Shown here: piece after piece, positions 16,646 through 24,483 of the stretch
How the letters are laid out: the number at the start of each line of letters is the position of its first letter
Position numbering within the stretch: the stretch's first letter is position 1
DNA from: Firmicutes bacterium UBA4916
GTDB taxonomy: Bacteria; Bacillota; Clostridia; Tissierellales; Tepidimicrobiaceae
Reading direction: 5' to 3'
Length of the DNA stretch: 32,269 nt
NCBI GenBank assembly: GCA_002398845.1
Contig: DHBY01000064.1
Span: 1-32,269 of the forward strand
Position numbers and translations under genes: made by a program
Notes under the pieces: model-generated
What the model was told of the DNA's origin: nothing
Seen by the model: only the letters and a program-made list of their open reading frames with translations
The model's database searches: none

Positions 16646-16661
16646 GTGGGAAGGAGGGTTT
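16621..16661 (+). promoter_or_regulatory. 19-bp hairpin spanning a stop codon and hiding the next RBS
   Basis: The arms at 16621-16639 and 16643-16661 pair along their whole length (11 perfect outer pairs, two G-U pairs inside) around an AAA loop, and TTTTATT follows. The TAA of the PLP gene (16643-16645) lies at the loop, and the AAGGAGG ribosome binding site of the DsrE gene (16651-16657) is in the 3' arm. A ribosome finishing the first gene would melt the stem and expose the site. Without it the structure could also terminate transcription. The regulation is inferred. Confidence 0.75.
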
Positions 16662-16665
16662 TATT

Positions 16666-17142
16666 ATGGATAAAAAGATGAATATATTAATGTTTAGTGG
16701 TGAATACGATAAAGCCTTAGCTGCCTTAATTCTAGCTAATTCTGCTAGAGAGATAAATATAGATGTGACCATGTTCTTTGCTTTTTGGGGGCTTCTCTTA
16801 ATAAGAGATCCAAATAATATGTCTGAAGAAGATAAAACCACCTATGAAAAAATGTTTGCCAATATGACCCCAAAAAATATAGAAGAACTCCCCTTATCTA
16901 AAATGAACTTTGCAGGAATAGGAAAGAAAATGCTAGTTGAAATGATGGAAGAAAGTGATACACCTGCACTAACAGATTTTTTAAATGGAGCCATTAAAAA
17001 AGGAGTAAATATTCAAGCCTGCAAACTTTCCTGTGAAGTAATGGGATTTAAGGAAGAAGAATTAATCAAAGAAGTAAAAATAGTTACAGCAGAAGAATAT
17101 TTACAAAATGCATTGGAATCAAATATTCAGTTATTTATTTAA
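16666..17142 (+). CDS. DsrE/DsrF-like sulfur carrier family protein
   Basis: A 158-residue protein of the DsrE2-like group, whose members carry or relay persulfide sulfur. It opens with MNILMFSGEYDKALAALILA and FFAFWGLLLIRDP. It has the conserved ACKLSCEVMGF, with Cys119 and Cys123; in the family the first of these is the sulfur-carrying position. It lies 20 bp after the desulfurase-like gene and is translationally tied to it by the hairpin at 16621-16661, so it probably receives sulfur from that enzyme. The protein appears cytoplasmic. Confidence 0.88.
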   Translation: MDKKMNILMFSGEYDKALAALILANSAREINIDVTMFFAFWGLLLIRDPNNMSEEDKTTYEKMFANMTPKNIEELPLSKMNFAGIGKKMLVEMMEESDTPALTDFLNGAIKKGVNIQACKLSCEVMGFKEEELIKEVKIVTAEEYLQNALESNIQLFI

Positions 17143-17144
17143 TG

Positions 17145-17193
17145 CACCAGGGACAGTTATTTTTGCATTCGAACAAAAATGGCTGTCCTAGTG
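17145..17193. repeat. Long imperfect palindrome between convergent genes (terminator, possibly REP-like)
   Basis: The core stem is 15 bp with G-U pairs (17151-17165 with 17174-17188, 8-base loop). The outer CAC (17145-17147) and GTG (17191-17193) extend it. It lies between the convergent DsrE gene and ABC permease gene and has T-rich stretches inside the stem, so it probably terminates at least one of them. Its ends and GGGACAG motif resemble dispersed REP-type palindromes of clostridia; copy number cannot be judged from one window. Confidence 0.55.
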
Positions 17194-17198
17194 TTTGT

Positions 17199-17858
17199 CT
17201 AAAATTCCCTTTTTAAATATATTCCTTTAGATATTTGCATTGATATATAAAATATAATTAAAGAAAATATCAACGAATATATGCTTATTTTATTTATATC
17301 TATATTCAATATCTTTTCTAGCTGGCCTGTATTTTCTAACCTTTTCATTAGTTTTCCTGTAATAGCTGGGAATACAAATATTAGTACATACAGTATTGCG
17401 TTGAAACTTCTTATACTTTCTCCAACTTTAAAATAGAATGGATAATATATGGAATAAAATATTAAAGATATATTCATAACTAAAATGGCATTCCATATGT
17501 TAGCGCTCCTACCACTTGTCTCAGCAGCTACTAGCTCCACAATATGTGTAAATATCAGTATACCACTGCAAACTATCAATATATATATAATTAGGGATAC
17601 ATACTTTCCCCTAACAATATTTCGTCTATCAATTGGAAAACTATTGAGAACTATTTCGCTTTTATACTTATCATCATATCCATTGGTATATATAATTGAA
17701 GCAAATATTAATGTAATCATCCCTAGAATATATATAATGTTTGCCAATATATTATTAGAAGCGAAAACTCCCATAGCACAGATAAATAATACATAGAATA
17801 ATACAAATATATTCATTTTCTTCAATAGTTTTAAATCTTTTTTTACTAAATTAAGCAT
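17199..17858 (-). CDS. ABC-2 transporter permease (second permease)
   Basis: A 219-residue membrane protein with about six hydrophobic helices. It opens with MLNLVKKDLKLLKKMNIFVL and carries a FPIDRRNIVRGKYVS loop, typical of ABC-2-type permeases that work with YtrB/BcrA-like ATPases. It is last in a gntR-ATPase-permease-permease operon, 12 bp after the first permease. The two permeases share layout (NSFPI versus NSLPI loops), suggesting duplication and a heterodimeric channel. The substrate is unknown; such systems often respond to cell-wall stress or export peptides. Confidence 0.85.
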   Translation of the reverse strand: MLNLVKKDLKLLKKMNIFVLFYVLFICAMGVFASNNILANIIYILGMITLIFASIIYTNGYDDKYKSEIVLNSFPIDRRNIVRGKYVSLIIYILIVCSGILIFTHIVELVAAETSGRSANIWNAILVMNISLIFYSIYYPFYFKVGESIRSFNAILYVLIFVFPAITGKLMKRLENTGQLEKILNIDINKISIYSLIFSLIIFYISMQISKGIYLKREF

Positions 17859-17870
17859 ATTATCACCTCA

Positions 17871-18503
17871 TTATAAATCCCTATTTTGATAAAATTTCAT
17901 CGATAATATTAAAGATAGAATATATAATCCTATAACCAAAAGTAATCCTTTCGCCCCTTGTAAAAATCTCATATTATATACTAAAGAATTAGCCCCTACT
18001 GAATCTAAATTTGTTAATCCAATAAAAATTGACATAAATACTATCATATGAACTATTTGTGCAATTTTAGGCTCAAACCTAAAGTATGCTGGGAAAACTA
18101 TAGATGTAGAAATCATTATTACTGGAAGAGCCTTAGCCATCATTTCCAAGTTAAAATAATCCACAGTTTTTATTTTTAAAGCGTTAATTATCCACAAATA
18201 GACCCCAATATACACAATAGTTATAGCAAAATACACAAATATAGATAAATACTTATAAAGAACTATCTCTTTCGCATTAATAGGTAGGGAGTTTAAAACA
18301 TACTTAGATTTACCACTAACATCATAAGAAAAAGACGTAATTGATAAAATATAAGTATAGAATACTAATAAGGCAAAATACAGCCATTTTGGTTCATAGA
18401 ACTCTATTATGAGTATTAGAAAAGGTACATAAAATATCATAAAAAGTATCTCCTGCTTACTAGAAAACATAATTGTTAAATCTCTCTTTATAATTCCAAT
18501 CAT
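17871..18503 (-). CDS. ABC-2 transporter permease (first permease)
   Basis: A 210-residue membrane protein with about six helices, starting MIGIIKRDLTIMFSSKQEIL. The VLNSLPINAKEIVLYKYLS loop is typical of ABC-2 permeases of this kind and parallels the second permease. It begins 4 bp after the ATPase stop codon, so it is co-transcribed and probably translationally coupled. The product would be the membrane partner of the ATPase. The substrate is unknown. Confidence 0.85.
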   Translation of the reverse strand: MIGIIKRDLTIMFSSKQEILFMIFYVPFLILIIEFYEPKWLYFALLVFYTYILSITSFSYDVSGKSKYVLNSLPINAKEIVLYKYLSIFVYFAITIVYIGVYLWIINALKIKTVDYFNLEMMAKALPVIMISTSIVFPAYFRFEPKIAQIVHMIVFMSIFIGLTNLDSVGANSLVYNMRFLQGAKGLLLVIGLYILSLILSMKFYQNRDL

Positions 18504-18507
18504 ATCC

Positions 18508-19362
18508 TTACCCCCTTACGCTATAGACCATAATATCTTCTAAGCTTGCCTTTTCTATTAATACTTTACTACCAAATATTTTGTTTACCTTATCTTTATT
18601 ATCTACTAAACCTTCAAATCCAACTTTAGTCTCCCTTAACCCGATAAATTCCTTTCTAGTATCCCTATTCAAAAGATCTGTACCGCCTTTCACTATGACA
18701 AAGTTTTCTAAAACTTCATCTTTGGGTTTAGAGAATACTATTTTCCCTTTATTTATAAAGGTTATATAATCTGCTATCTTCTCTAAATCAGTAGTTATGT
18801 GGGTAGAGAAGAATATACTCTTGCTGTCATCCTGAATTATATTATATAAAATATCAAGTATCTCCCTTCTGAAAACTGGATCAAGCCCTGATGTAGGTTC
18901 ATCCATTATTATAAGATCTGCATTATGAGATAAGGCTATGGCTAATGAAAACTTCATCTTCATCCCTTTAGACAAAGTCTTTATCTTAGCCTTTGGATTC
19001 AAGTCGAATTCTTTAATATAACCACTAAACTGATTATCATCCCATTTTGAATAGAAGGAAGCTACTATACTTTTCATTTGATTAATAGTTAAATCCTCAT
19101 AATAATAGTTTTCATCATATACAAATCCTATCCTATCCTTTATTTCCTTCTCATATTTTATATTATCTTTACCAAATACTTTAATTTCTCCACCATTCTT
19201 TTTAAGTAAATTCATTATAAGTTTTATAGTAGTGGATTTTCCTGCTCCATTAGGCCCAATAAATCCCATTATAAACCCTGGTTCTAAATTGAAACTGATG
19301 TCGTCTAAAGTAAAATTTTTAAATTCTTTTCTCAAATTATTGACTTCCAATATATAATCCAT
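18508..19362 (-). CDS. ABC transporter ATP-binding protein
   Basis: A 284-residue ATPase that powers the two downstream permeases. Motifs are Walker A GPNGAGKST (36-44), signature LSKGM (130-134, a variant of LSGGQ common in exporters of this type), Walker B LIIMDEP (150-156), the D-loop SGLDP, and the H-loop histidine in FFSTHITTD. The C-terminal 70 residues form the small extra domain usual in this subgroup. It starts 2 bp after the gntR stop. Confidence 0.93.
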   Translation of the reverse strand: MDYILEVNNLRKEFKNFTLDDISFNLEPGFIMGFIGPNGAGKSTTIKLIMNLLKKNGGEIKVFGKDNIKYEKEIKDRIGFVYDENYYYEDLTINQMKSIVASFYSKWDDNQFSGYIKEFDLNPKAKIKTLSKGMKMKFSLAIALSHNADLIIMDEPTSGLDPVFRREILDILYNIIQDDSKSIFFSTHITTDLEKIADYITFINKGKIVFSKPKDEVLENFVIVKGGTDLLNRDTRKEFIGLRETKVGFEGLVDNKDKVNKIFGSKVLIEKASLEDIMVYSVRG

Positions 19363-19364
19363 GT

Positions 19365-19739
19365 CTATACCTCCTCAAACAAAATTCTTAACATTTCTTC
19401 TACTTCTTCATAAGATAATCCTAGTAACTTGCTTTCTTCTACTACTTGGGACAATCTTTCTTCTACAATTTTGAGTTTTTTCTCCCGCATGAGCTCCTTG
19501 TTTTGTCCAGCTACAAAGGAACCTTTCCCTTGCATGGTCTCTATAAAACCCTCGCCTTCCAATTCATCATAAGCCCTTTTGGTAGTGATAACAGATATTT
19601 GAAGGTCCTTTGCTAATCCTCTAATAGAAGGAAGTAAATCCCCTTCGTTTAGCTCTCCCTTTAATATCATTCCCTTTATTTGATTGGATATCTGCTCATA
19701 TATAGGCTCCTTTGAAGAATTAGATACTATAATCTTCAT
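19365..19739 (-). CDS. GntR family regulator, YtrA-like
   Basis: A 124-residue repressor with an N-terminal winged helix (EPIYEQISNQIKGMILKGEL, then LPSIRGLAKDLQISVITTKR, then GKGSFVAG) and only a short C-terminal helical tail (EEVEEMLRILFEE). This is the YtrA subfamily, whose members repress their own ABC-transporter operon. A longer frame exists upstream, but the ATG at 19739 has AGGAGG 6 bases ahead and begins at the conserved domain. The promoter upstream is overlapped by a perfect palindrome, the likely operator. The inducing signal is unknown. Confidence 0.92.
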   Translation of the reverse strand: MKIIVSNSSKEPIYEQISNQIKGMILKGELNEGDLLPSIRGLAKDLQISVITTKRAYDELEGEGFIETMQGKGSFVAGQNKELMREKKLKIVEERLSQVVEESKLLGLSYEEVEEMLRILFEEV

Positions 19740-19782
19740 AGCAATCCTCCTAGTCTTAACATCCACAGTGTTCATTGTGTAT

Positions 19783-19835
19783 ATACTGTTCATACTGTTT
19801 ATAAACAGTATATATTCTATTTTTAAATTTGTCAA
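19783..19835 (-). promoter_or_regulatory. gntR/ABC operon promoter with palindromic operator
   Basis: Minus strand: TTGACA (19830-19835), 17-bp spacer, TATACT (19807-19812). A perfect 20-bp palindrome ATACTGTTTATAAACAGTAT (19792-19811) covers the -10 and the predicted start near 19800. A further half-site atactgtt lies at 19783-19790. Occupation by the GntR protein would occlude RNA polymerase, so autorepression is the natural reading. Confidence 0.78.
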
Positions 19836-19847
19836 TAATATTTTAGT

Positions 19848-19900
19848 TTGTCAACTGAAATATTTTTATAGTTGACAATATATAAAAAATTGTTTAAAAT
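19848..19900 (+). promoter_or_regulatory. BirA operator and bioY promoter
   Basis: TTGTCAAC (19848-19855), a 15-bp spacer and GTTGACAA (19871-19878) form the Firmicute BirA (biotin repressor) operator pattern. The right arm contains the -35 TTGACA (19872-19877). After 17 bp comes TAAAAT (19895-19900), with transcription starting near 19907. Biotin-loaded BirA would block bioY. The divergent gntR -35 lies only 13 bp away, so some cross-effect is possible. Confidence 0.85.
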
Positions 19901-19949
19901 CTTATTGTCTACTTGTTTATATTTTTGGTTTACATATAGGAGGGATTAT

Positions 19950-20504
19950 ATGAAAATATCTACAAAAGAAATGATATTAGTATCTTTATTTACAGCATTA
20001 ACTGCTATAGGAGCTTTTTTAAGCATACCTTTAGGGGATATATATATTACCTTGCAATCTATGTTTACCATATTAGCGGGGCTTTTACTTGGTCCTAAAT
20101 TAGGTAGTCTATCTCAACTGGTTTATGTGCTATTAGGTCTTTCTGGTGTAAGGATATTTGCTGGTTTCTCTGGAGGCCCTCAAGCAATACTTAAGCCTAG
20201 TTTTGGATTTTTGATTGGATTTATATTTGCTGCTTTTATAGTAGGAAAAATTGTTCATAATGGAGAAATTATATATTTTAGAAGAATCTTTCTAGCTACT
20301 TTAGCTGGAACTTTTGTTATATACTTATTTGGGCTTCCCTTTATGTATATAATATTGAATAATGTAATGGGTAAGGCTATTTCTTTTTCTACGGCTATAA
20401 AAACTGGCTGTTTAATATTTTTACCTGGAGATTTATTAAAGGCTATTTTGTCTACTTTAGTGGCATCAAAAGTACTTAGAAGGGTGAATGTGGCTAAATT
20501 ATAA
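19950..20504 (+). CDS. bioY: Biotin transporter BioY (ECF S component)
   Basis: A 184-residue membrane protein with six helices that binds biotin, either alone or with the ECF module. Family features are LFTALTAIGAFLSIPLGD, LQSMFTILAGLLLGPKLGSL, GLSGVRIFAGFSGGP and the late FLPGDLLKAILS. The ATG at 19950 follows AGGAGGG by 6 bases. The frame upstream of it crosses the promoter and is not coding. The BirA operator upstream and birA downstream (convergent) confirm the biotin role. Confidence 0.95.
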   Translation: MKISTKEMILVSLFTALTAIGAFLSIPLGDIYITLQSMFTILAGLLLGPKLGSLSQLVYVLLGLSGVRIFAGFSGGPQAILKPSFGFLIGFIFAAFIVGKIVHNGEIIYFRRIFLATLAGTFVIYLFGLPFMYIILNNVMGKAISFSTAIKTGCLIFLPGDLLKAILSTLVASKVLRRVNVAKL

Positions 20505-20526
20505 ACTTTATATCCAATATGCTGAA

Positions 20527-20555
20527 GAAGACAAGTGAAACGTCCCCTTGTCTTC
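20527..20555. terminator. Hairpin between convergent bioY and birA
   Basis: A perfect 9-bp stem (20527-20535 with 20547-20555) with an 11-base loop lies between the two convergent stop codons. T-tracts are weak on both sides, so its efficiency as a terminator is uncertain. Confidence 0.55.
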
Positions 20556-20560
20556 TCAAT

Positions 20561-21544
20561 TTATATATATCCTTCTATTCCACGTACAGAGACTTCCCCA
20601 GAAAATATCTCTTCTACCTTGCCATTTTCATATTCAACTATTAATTGCCCTTCTTCATCTATATCAAGTACCCTTCCTACCTTTTCTAATTCCCCCCTAA
20701 TTATTCGTACTTCTTTTCCAATTAAAATAGAGTTATCTTTTGATATCTCAATGGTTTTACTTATATCTCCTTTTTCTTTAAAGGGTATGTATAATTCTTC
20801 AAAGTGATTTAAAATATATGCCAATAATTTTTTCCTATCTACTGTATTTCCCGTAATGGTTTTCAAGGATGTGGCTTTTTTAGATAATTCTTCATCAAAA
20901 TCATCTTTGTCTAAATTAACATTTATGCCCATGCCCATGATGCAATAATTTATCATATTTAGCTCACAACTCATCTCCGTAAGTATACCACATACCTTTT
21001 TCCCATTAATTACAATATCATTGGGCCATTTTATATATGAATTTATTCCAATATCTTTTAAACCTTGGTTTACAGCTGCCGCTCCTATTAAAGTTATCTT
21101 GGCTACTTTTGTAGGGTCAACCTTTGGTTTTAATATTATACTCATCCATATTCCTTTACCTTTAGGTGATGTCCAGTTTCTGCCTAGTCTTCCCTTACCC
21201 TTGGTTTGTTCTTCTGCAATTATAATGGTTCCCTCTTGCTCCTTTGGGGCGATCTCTTTAGCCTTTATATTTGTAGAAGAAACACTATCAAAATAATATA
21301 TATTTCGGCCAATAAAATCAGTAATTAAATATTCTTCTATTTCCCCATATGTAAGTATATCAGGAGAAGATATGAGTCTATAACCTTTTCTAGGAATGGA
21401 TTCTATTATATATCCTTCTTCTTTTAATGCATTCATATATTTCCATATAGCAGAACGACTTACACCAAATTCATGGCTAATCTTTTCGCCTGAAAGAAAT
21501 TCATCTTTATTTTGTTTAAGCATCATTAAAATCTTTTCTTTCAA
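20561..21544 (-). CDS. birA: Bifunctional biotin ligase/biotin operon repressor BirA
   Basis: About 327 residues. It attaches biotin to carboxylase carrier domains and, as biotinyl-AMP-bound dimer, represses biotin genes. The N-terminal winged helix (SGEKISHEFGVSRSAIWKYM) shows it is the DNA-binding type. The ligase core has GKGRLGRNW, IKWPNDI and GILTEM, and the C-terminal SH3-like domain ends the protein. I prefer the TTG at 21544, five bases after AGGTGAT; the GTG at 21553 lies inside that site. It probably acts at the operator at 19848-19878. Confidence 0.94.
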   Translation of the reverse strand: MKEKILMMLKQNKDEFLSGEKISHEFGVSRSAIWKYMNALKEEGYIIESIPRKGYRLISSPDILTYGEIEEYLITDFIGRNIYYFDSVSSTNIKAKEIAPKEQEGTIIIAEEQTKGKGRLGRNWTSPKGKGIWMSIILKPKVDPTKVAKITLIGAAAVNQGLKDIGINSYIKWPNDIVINGKKVCGILTEMSCELNMINYCIMGMGINVNLDKDDFDEELSKKATSLKTITGNTVDRKKLLAYILNHFEELYIPFKEKGDISKTIEISKDNSILIGKEVRIIRGELEKVGRVLDIDEEGQLIVEYENGKVEEIFSGEVSVRGIEGYI

Positions 21545-21652
21545 TATTATCACCTACCAATATATAAGTTTTATTAAATACAATTATAAACTATAGAGCC
21601 ATTTTGTCCAATTGAATACTTATTTCTCGACATCAAAAAACCCATACATTTA

Positions 21653-21687
21653 AAAAAAGTCGTACCTTAATCTGGTATGGCTTTTTT
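21653..21687 (-). terminator. Intrinsic terminator after fni
   Basis: A 14-bp stem with two G-U pairs (21653-21666 with 21674-21687) ends in a run of seven U on the minus strand, three bases after the fni stop. The interval from there to birA (21554-21650) shows nothing else clear. Confidence 0.82.
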
Positions 21688-21690
21688 ATC

Positions 21691-22713
21691 TTATATTAAA
21701 TCCTTTAAATCTCCCTTTACCTTATATGGGGTCTTTTTTAATTCTTCAATGTTTTTACTTCCTGTTAATAACATCAATACCCTGATTTTATATGTTAAAT
21801 CCCTCATATACTTATTTGCCTTATCATATCCACCTTCTATTAAGTGCTTTAGTATCTCCCCAGATATGCCTACTAAGTCTCCTCCTATACATAAGGATTT
21901 GATTATATCCATACTGGTTCTAATTCCTCCACTGGATATTAAGGTTATATCCTCCGATACACGGTGGCATTGGATTAAGCTAAGGGCAGTAGGAATGCCC
22001 CAGGAATATATATCGCTAAAATCCATTTTATCATTTCTCTTATCCTCTATCTCAATAAAGTTAGTGCCTCCTATACCTGAAACATCTATATACCTTACTC
22101 CTACATTATATAATAATTTGGCTACCTTTTCTGATATTCCAAAACCTACTTCCTTTATAATTACAGGTTTTTCTACATTAGATACAATGTTTTGGATATT
22201 ATCTAAAACCCCTCTAAAATCCCTATCTCCTTCTTTCATGACCAACTCTTGGGCTGGATTTAAGTGGAGTTGAATACCATCTGCATCTAATATATCCATG
22301 GCATATTTAACCTCATCTAAAGACGCATTGGCATTTAAATTAGCTATTACTATTCCTTCCTTTCCCATTACCTTTCTAACGATTCTAAAAGATTCTTGGC
22401 TTTCTTTATCCTTCAATGCTATGGTTTGGGAACCCACTGCCATAGGAATATTGTATCGTTTTGCTATTTTTGACAAATCTCTATTTATTTCCTGGGAAAA
22501 TTCTGTTCCTCCCGTAATTGCGTTTATCATTATTGGATATTCTACAATTTTATCTAAAAATCTAGTTCTTGTGTCGATTTCATCTAAATTTAATTCTGGT
22601 AATGAAATATGTTCTATATATACATCTTCAAATAGGGTTTTATTCCTAGATATTGACTTTAAATAATATTCTATATGCTCTTTTTTTCTATCTTTTCTTA
22701 TATCTTTTTTCAT
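21691..22713 (-). CDS. fni: Type 2 isopentenyl-diphosphate delta-isomerase
   Basis: A 340-residue FMN- and NADPH-dependent enzyme that interconverts IPP and DMAPP for isoprenoid synthesis. Motifs are RKKEHIEYYL at the N-terminus, MINAITGGT, VGSQTIALKD, IQLHLNPAQE (His150, Gln155, Glu156: catalytic Gln and metal-binding Glu), IIKEVGFGIS, DVSGIGGTNF and ISSGGIRTSMD for flavin phosphate. It lies 12 bp after the LCP gene in the same operon, so undecaprenyl-linked wall polymer transfer and prenyl supply are transcribed together. Confidence 0.95.
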   Translation of the reverse strand: MKKDIRKDRKKEHIEYYLKSISRNKTLFEDVYIEHISLPELNLDEIDTRTRFLDKIVEYPIMINAITGGTEFSQEINRDLSKIAKRYNIPMAVGSQTIALKDKESQESFRIVRKVMGKEGIVIANLNANASLDEVKYAMDILDADGIQLHLNPAQELVMKEGDRDFRGVLDNIQNIVSNVEKPVIIKEVGFGISEKVAKLLYNVGVRYIDVSGIGGTNFIEIEDKRNDKMDFSDIYSWGIPTALSLIQCHRVSEDITLISSGGIRTSMDIIKSLCIGGDLVGISGEILKHLIEGGYDKANKYMRDLTYKIRVLMLLTGSKNIEELKKTPYKVKGDLKDLI

Positions 22714-22725
22714 AAAATCCTCTCT

Positions 22726-23700
22726 TTATTCGGTTAACAAAAATCCACTAAACATTTCCTCAACTAATACTTTTGTTTCTTCTTCATCATATATAAAGTA
22801 GGATGGTTTAGTATTTATACCTTCCCCAGGTAATCTAACCATTTTAATATTGTCAAAATCTATATCTTTAACACTATCTATACCTTTCAGTGCTACACTC
22901 ATAGGTATATTAGTATCTACATAATCATAATAGGCTTTTGTCATTTTATATAGCTTAGGAATAGTAAAGTTTTTGAGCTTAAATGTCTGTTTAATGAATT
23001 CTTTCATAAACAACTGCTGAGCCTCTATTCTCCCTAAATCACCTTCTGGATAAGATCTAAACCTTAAATATTCTATGGATTTATCTCCATCTAAGGTCTG
23101 CTGACCTTTTTTAATATTTATTATTAATGGTGGTTTAGCGACTATATCCTTATAGTACATATTTCTTGGAACATCTATTTCTACTCCTCCAATAGCATCT
23201 ACTATTTCTTTAACTGCTAAATAATCTACTGTAGCATAATACTTTAAATCTATTTTTAGCAAATCTCTTACAGCATCCATTGCTAAATATGGTCCACCAT
23301 AGGAGTGAGCATGAGTAATCTTCTCTTGATTTTTTCTCCCTCTTATATTGGTTTTTGTATCTCTAGGAATGGATAACATACTGATTTCACCAGTCTTAAA
23401 GTTATACTTGCAAAGAATCATGGTATCAGATCTATATCCTGTTGTTATATATTTATCTTCTGATTTTTTCCTTTTTTCTTTTAATCTTTTTACACCACCA
23501 GTATTATATTCATCATCTACGCCCATTAGCAAAAATATCATTTCGTCTTTATCTTTTAATACTTCTTCTGCTTCTGAATTATCCTCTTCTTCTGTAGAGG
23601 CTGCAGAATCTTTATTTAATACAAAATGGCCCACTCCAGCAAAAAGTGCAGAAAAAGCTATCAATGCTATCAAAAATGTAGCCCAAAAATTTTTTTTCAT
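22726..23700 (-). CDS. LytR-CpsA-Psr (LCP) family phosphotransferase
   Basis: A 324-residue membrane-anchored extracellular enzyme. LCP proteins transfer undecaprenyl-linked teichoic acids or capsule polymers to peptidoglycan. One N-terminal helix (about 6-28) is followed by an acidic linker rich in Glu and the LCP domain. Active-site residues visible are Arg90 and Asp92 in GYRSDTMILC, Arg113 and Asp114 in LSIPRDTK, then KITHAHSYGGP and YLRFRSYPEGDLGRIEAQQ. The domain is of usual length. It has its own promoter and is first in an operon with fni. Confidence 0.94.
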   Translation of the reverse strand: MKKNFWATFLIALIAFSALFAGVGHFVLNKDSAASTEEEDNSEAEEVLKDKDEMIFLLMGVDDEYNTGGVKRLKEKRKKSEDKYITTGYRSDTMILCKYNFKTGEISMLSIPRDTKTNIRGRKNQEKITHAHSYGGPYLAMDAVRDLLKIDLKYYATVDYLAVKEIVDAIGGVEIDVPRNMYYKDIVAKPPLIINIKKGQQTLDGDKSIEYLRFRSYPEGDLGRIEAQQLFMKEFIKQTFKLKNFTIPKLYKMTKAYYDYVDTNIPMSVALKGIDSVKDIDFDNIKMVRLPGEGINTKPSYFIYDEEETKVLVEEMFSGFLLTE

Positions 23701-23737
23701 TTCACTACCTCCAATGTGTACAAGCTATATAATTAAT

Positions 23738-23766
23738 ATAGTACTAGATACGGAGAAATTTTGCAA
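23738..23766 (-). promoter_or_regulatory. Promoter of the lcp-fni operon
   Basis: Minus strand: TTGCAA (23761-23766), 17-bp spacer, TACTAT (23738-23743). The -35 nearly abuts the stop codon of the upstream glycosylase gene. TTGGAGGTAG precedes the LCP ATG. Confidence 0.62.
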
Positions 23767-23777
23767 TGACAATAGGG

Positions 23778-24386
23778 TTACAATTTAGATACATAGGGGT
23801 TTCCTTCAATATAAAATCTATAGGGAAAATCCTTAGCTTCTTCTGCATAATCTATTCCTATTCTAGTTGTTTCAATAATGTTAAATTTATCTTGCTGCCC
23901 TTCTTCTAAATATAATCTATCTTTACATAAATCCTCTTTATCTAAGGTTTTATCTATTTTTAAAGCCATAGATAATTTACCCGGTCCATTGGTTAGGTTG
24001 TTTTTTTGATAATTATTTAACTCATCATAATTTTTCCCATATCTATATAAAGCCATTCCGTTTACACCTTCTATAGGTTCTATGGCTCTAATAAGAACTG
24101 CCTCTGGCACTCCTTCTTCCTTTGCCACTATATTAAAACAATAATACATTCCATATATTAAATAAACATAGGCTGTCCCTGGTAATCCATACATAGTCTC
24201 TACTCTTTTAGTCTTTTTGCCGCCATAGGAATGAGCTGCCTTATCTATAACTCCTAAATAAGCTTCAGTTTCAACAATTTTTCCCTTTAATATATCCTCA
24301 CCTGTTTTGTGAACTATTACCTTGCCTAGTAATTCTTTTGCCAATATTAATGTATCTCTACTATAAAAACTTCTATCTAGCTTCAT
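23778..24386 (-). CDS. DNA-3-methyladenine glycosylase, AAG/MPG type
   Basis: A 202-residue base-excision repair enzyme that removes 3-methyladenine and related alkylated purines. The AAG fold is clear from FYSRDTLILAKELLGK, VETEAYLG (39-46, holding the catalytic Glu), AAHSYGGKKTKR, GTAYVYLIYGMYYCFNIV and LTNGPGKLSMAL. The length is normal for the bacterial form. TAGGAGGATTAA precedes the ATG. It appears monocistronic. Confidence 0.95.
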   Translation of the reverse strand: MKLDRSFYSRDTLILAKELLGKVIVHKTGEDILKGKIVETEAYLGVIDKAAHSYGGKKTKRVETMYGLPGTAYVYLIYGMYYCFNIVAKEEGVPEAVLIRAIEPIEGVNGMALYRYGKNYDELNNYQKNNLTNGPGKLSMALKIDKTLDKEDLCKDRLYLEEGQQDKFNIIETTRIGIDYAEEAKDFPYRFYIEGNPYVSKL

Positions 24387-24430
24387 TTAATCCTCCTATT
24401 CTTGCCAAGATAAAAAGATATAACTTAAAA

Positions 24431-24471
24431 GGAATTAGACAGAAGCATTGGAAAAGCATCTGCCTAATTCC
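24431..24471 (-). terminator. Intrinsic terminator after the DJ-1/PfpI gene
   Basis: Stem 24431-24443 with 24459-24471 (8 perfect outer pairs, one mismatch, then a further CAGA/TCTG segment). On the minus strand it ends in CCTTTTAAG, a short U-tract. Confidence 0.65.
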
Positions 24472-24483
24472 ATACTCTATTTT

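Noticed and set aside
19739..19872. Upstream extensions of gntR (to 19835) and bioY (from 19872)
   Set aside because: Both extensions overlap the clear promoters and operators; the internal ATGs have ideal ribosome sites and start at the conserved domains.
21677..22273. 198-codon plus-strand ORF opposite fni
   Set aside because: It is a shadow of a well-identified gene on the other strand with no domain signature. The same reasoning applies to plus-strand ORFs opposite birA, the LCP gene, the ABC genes and the activase.
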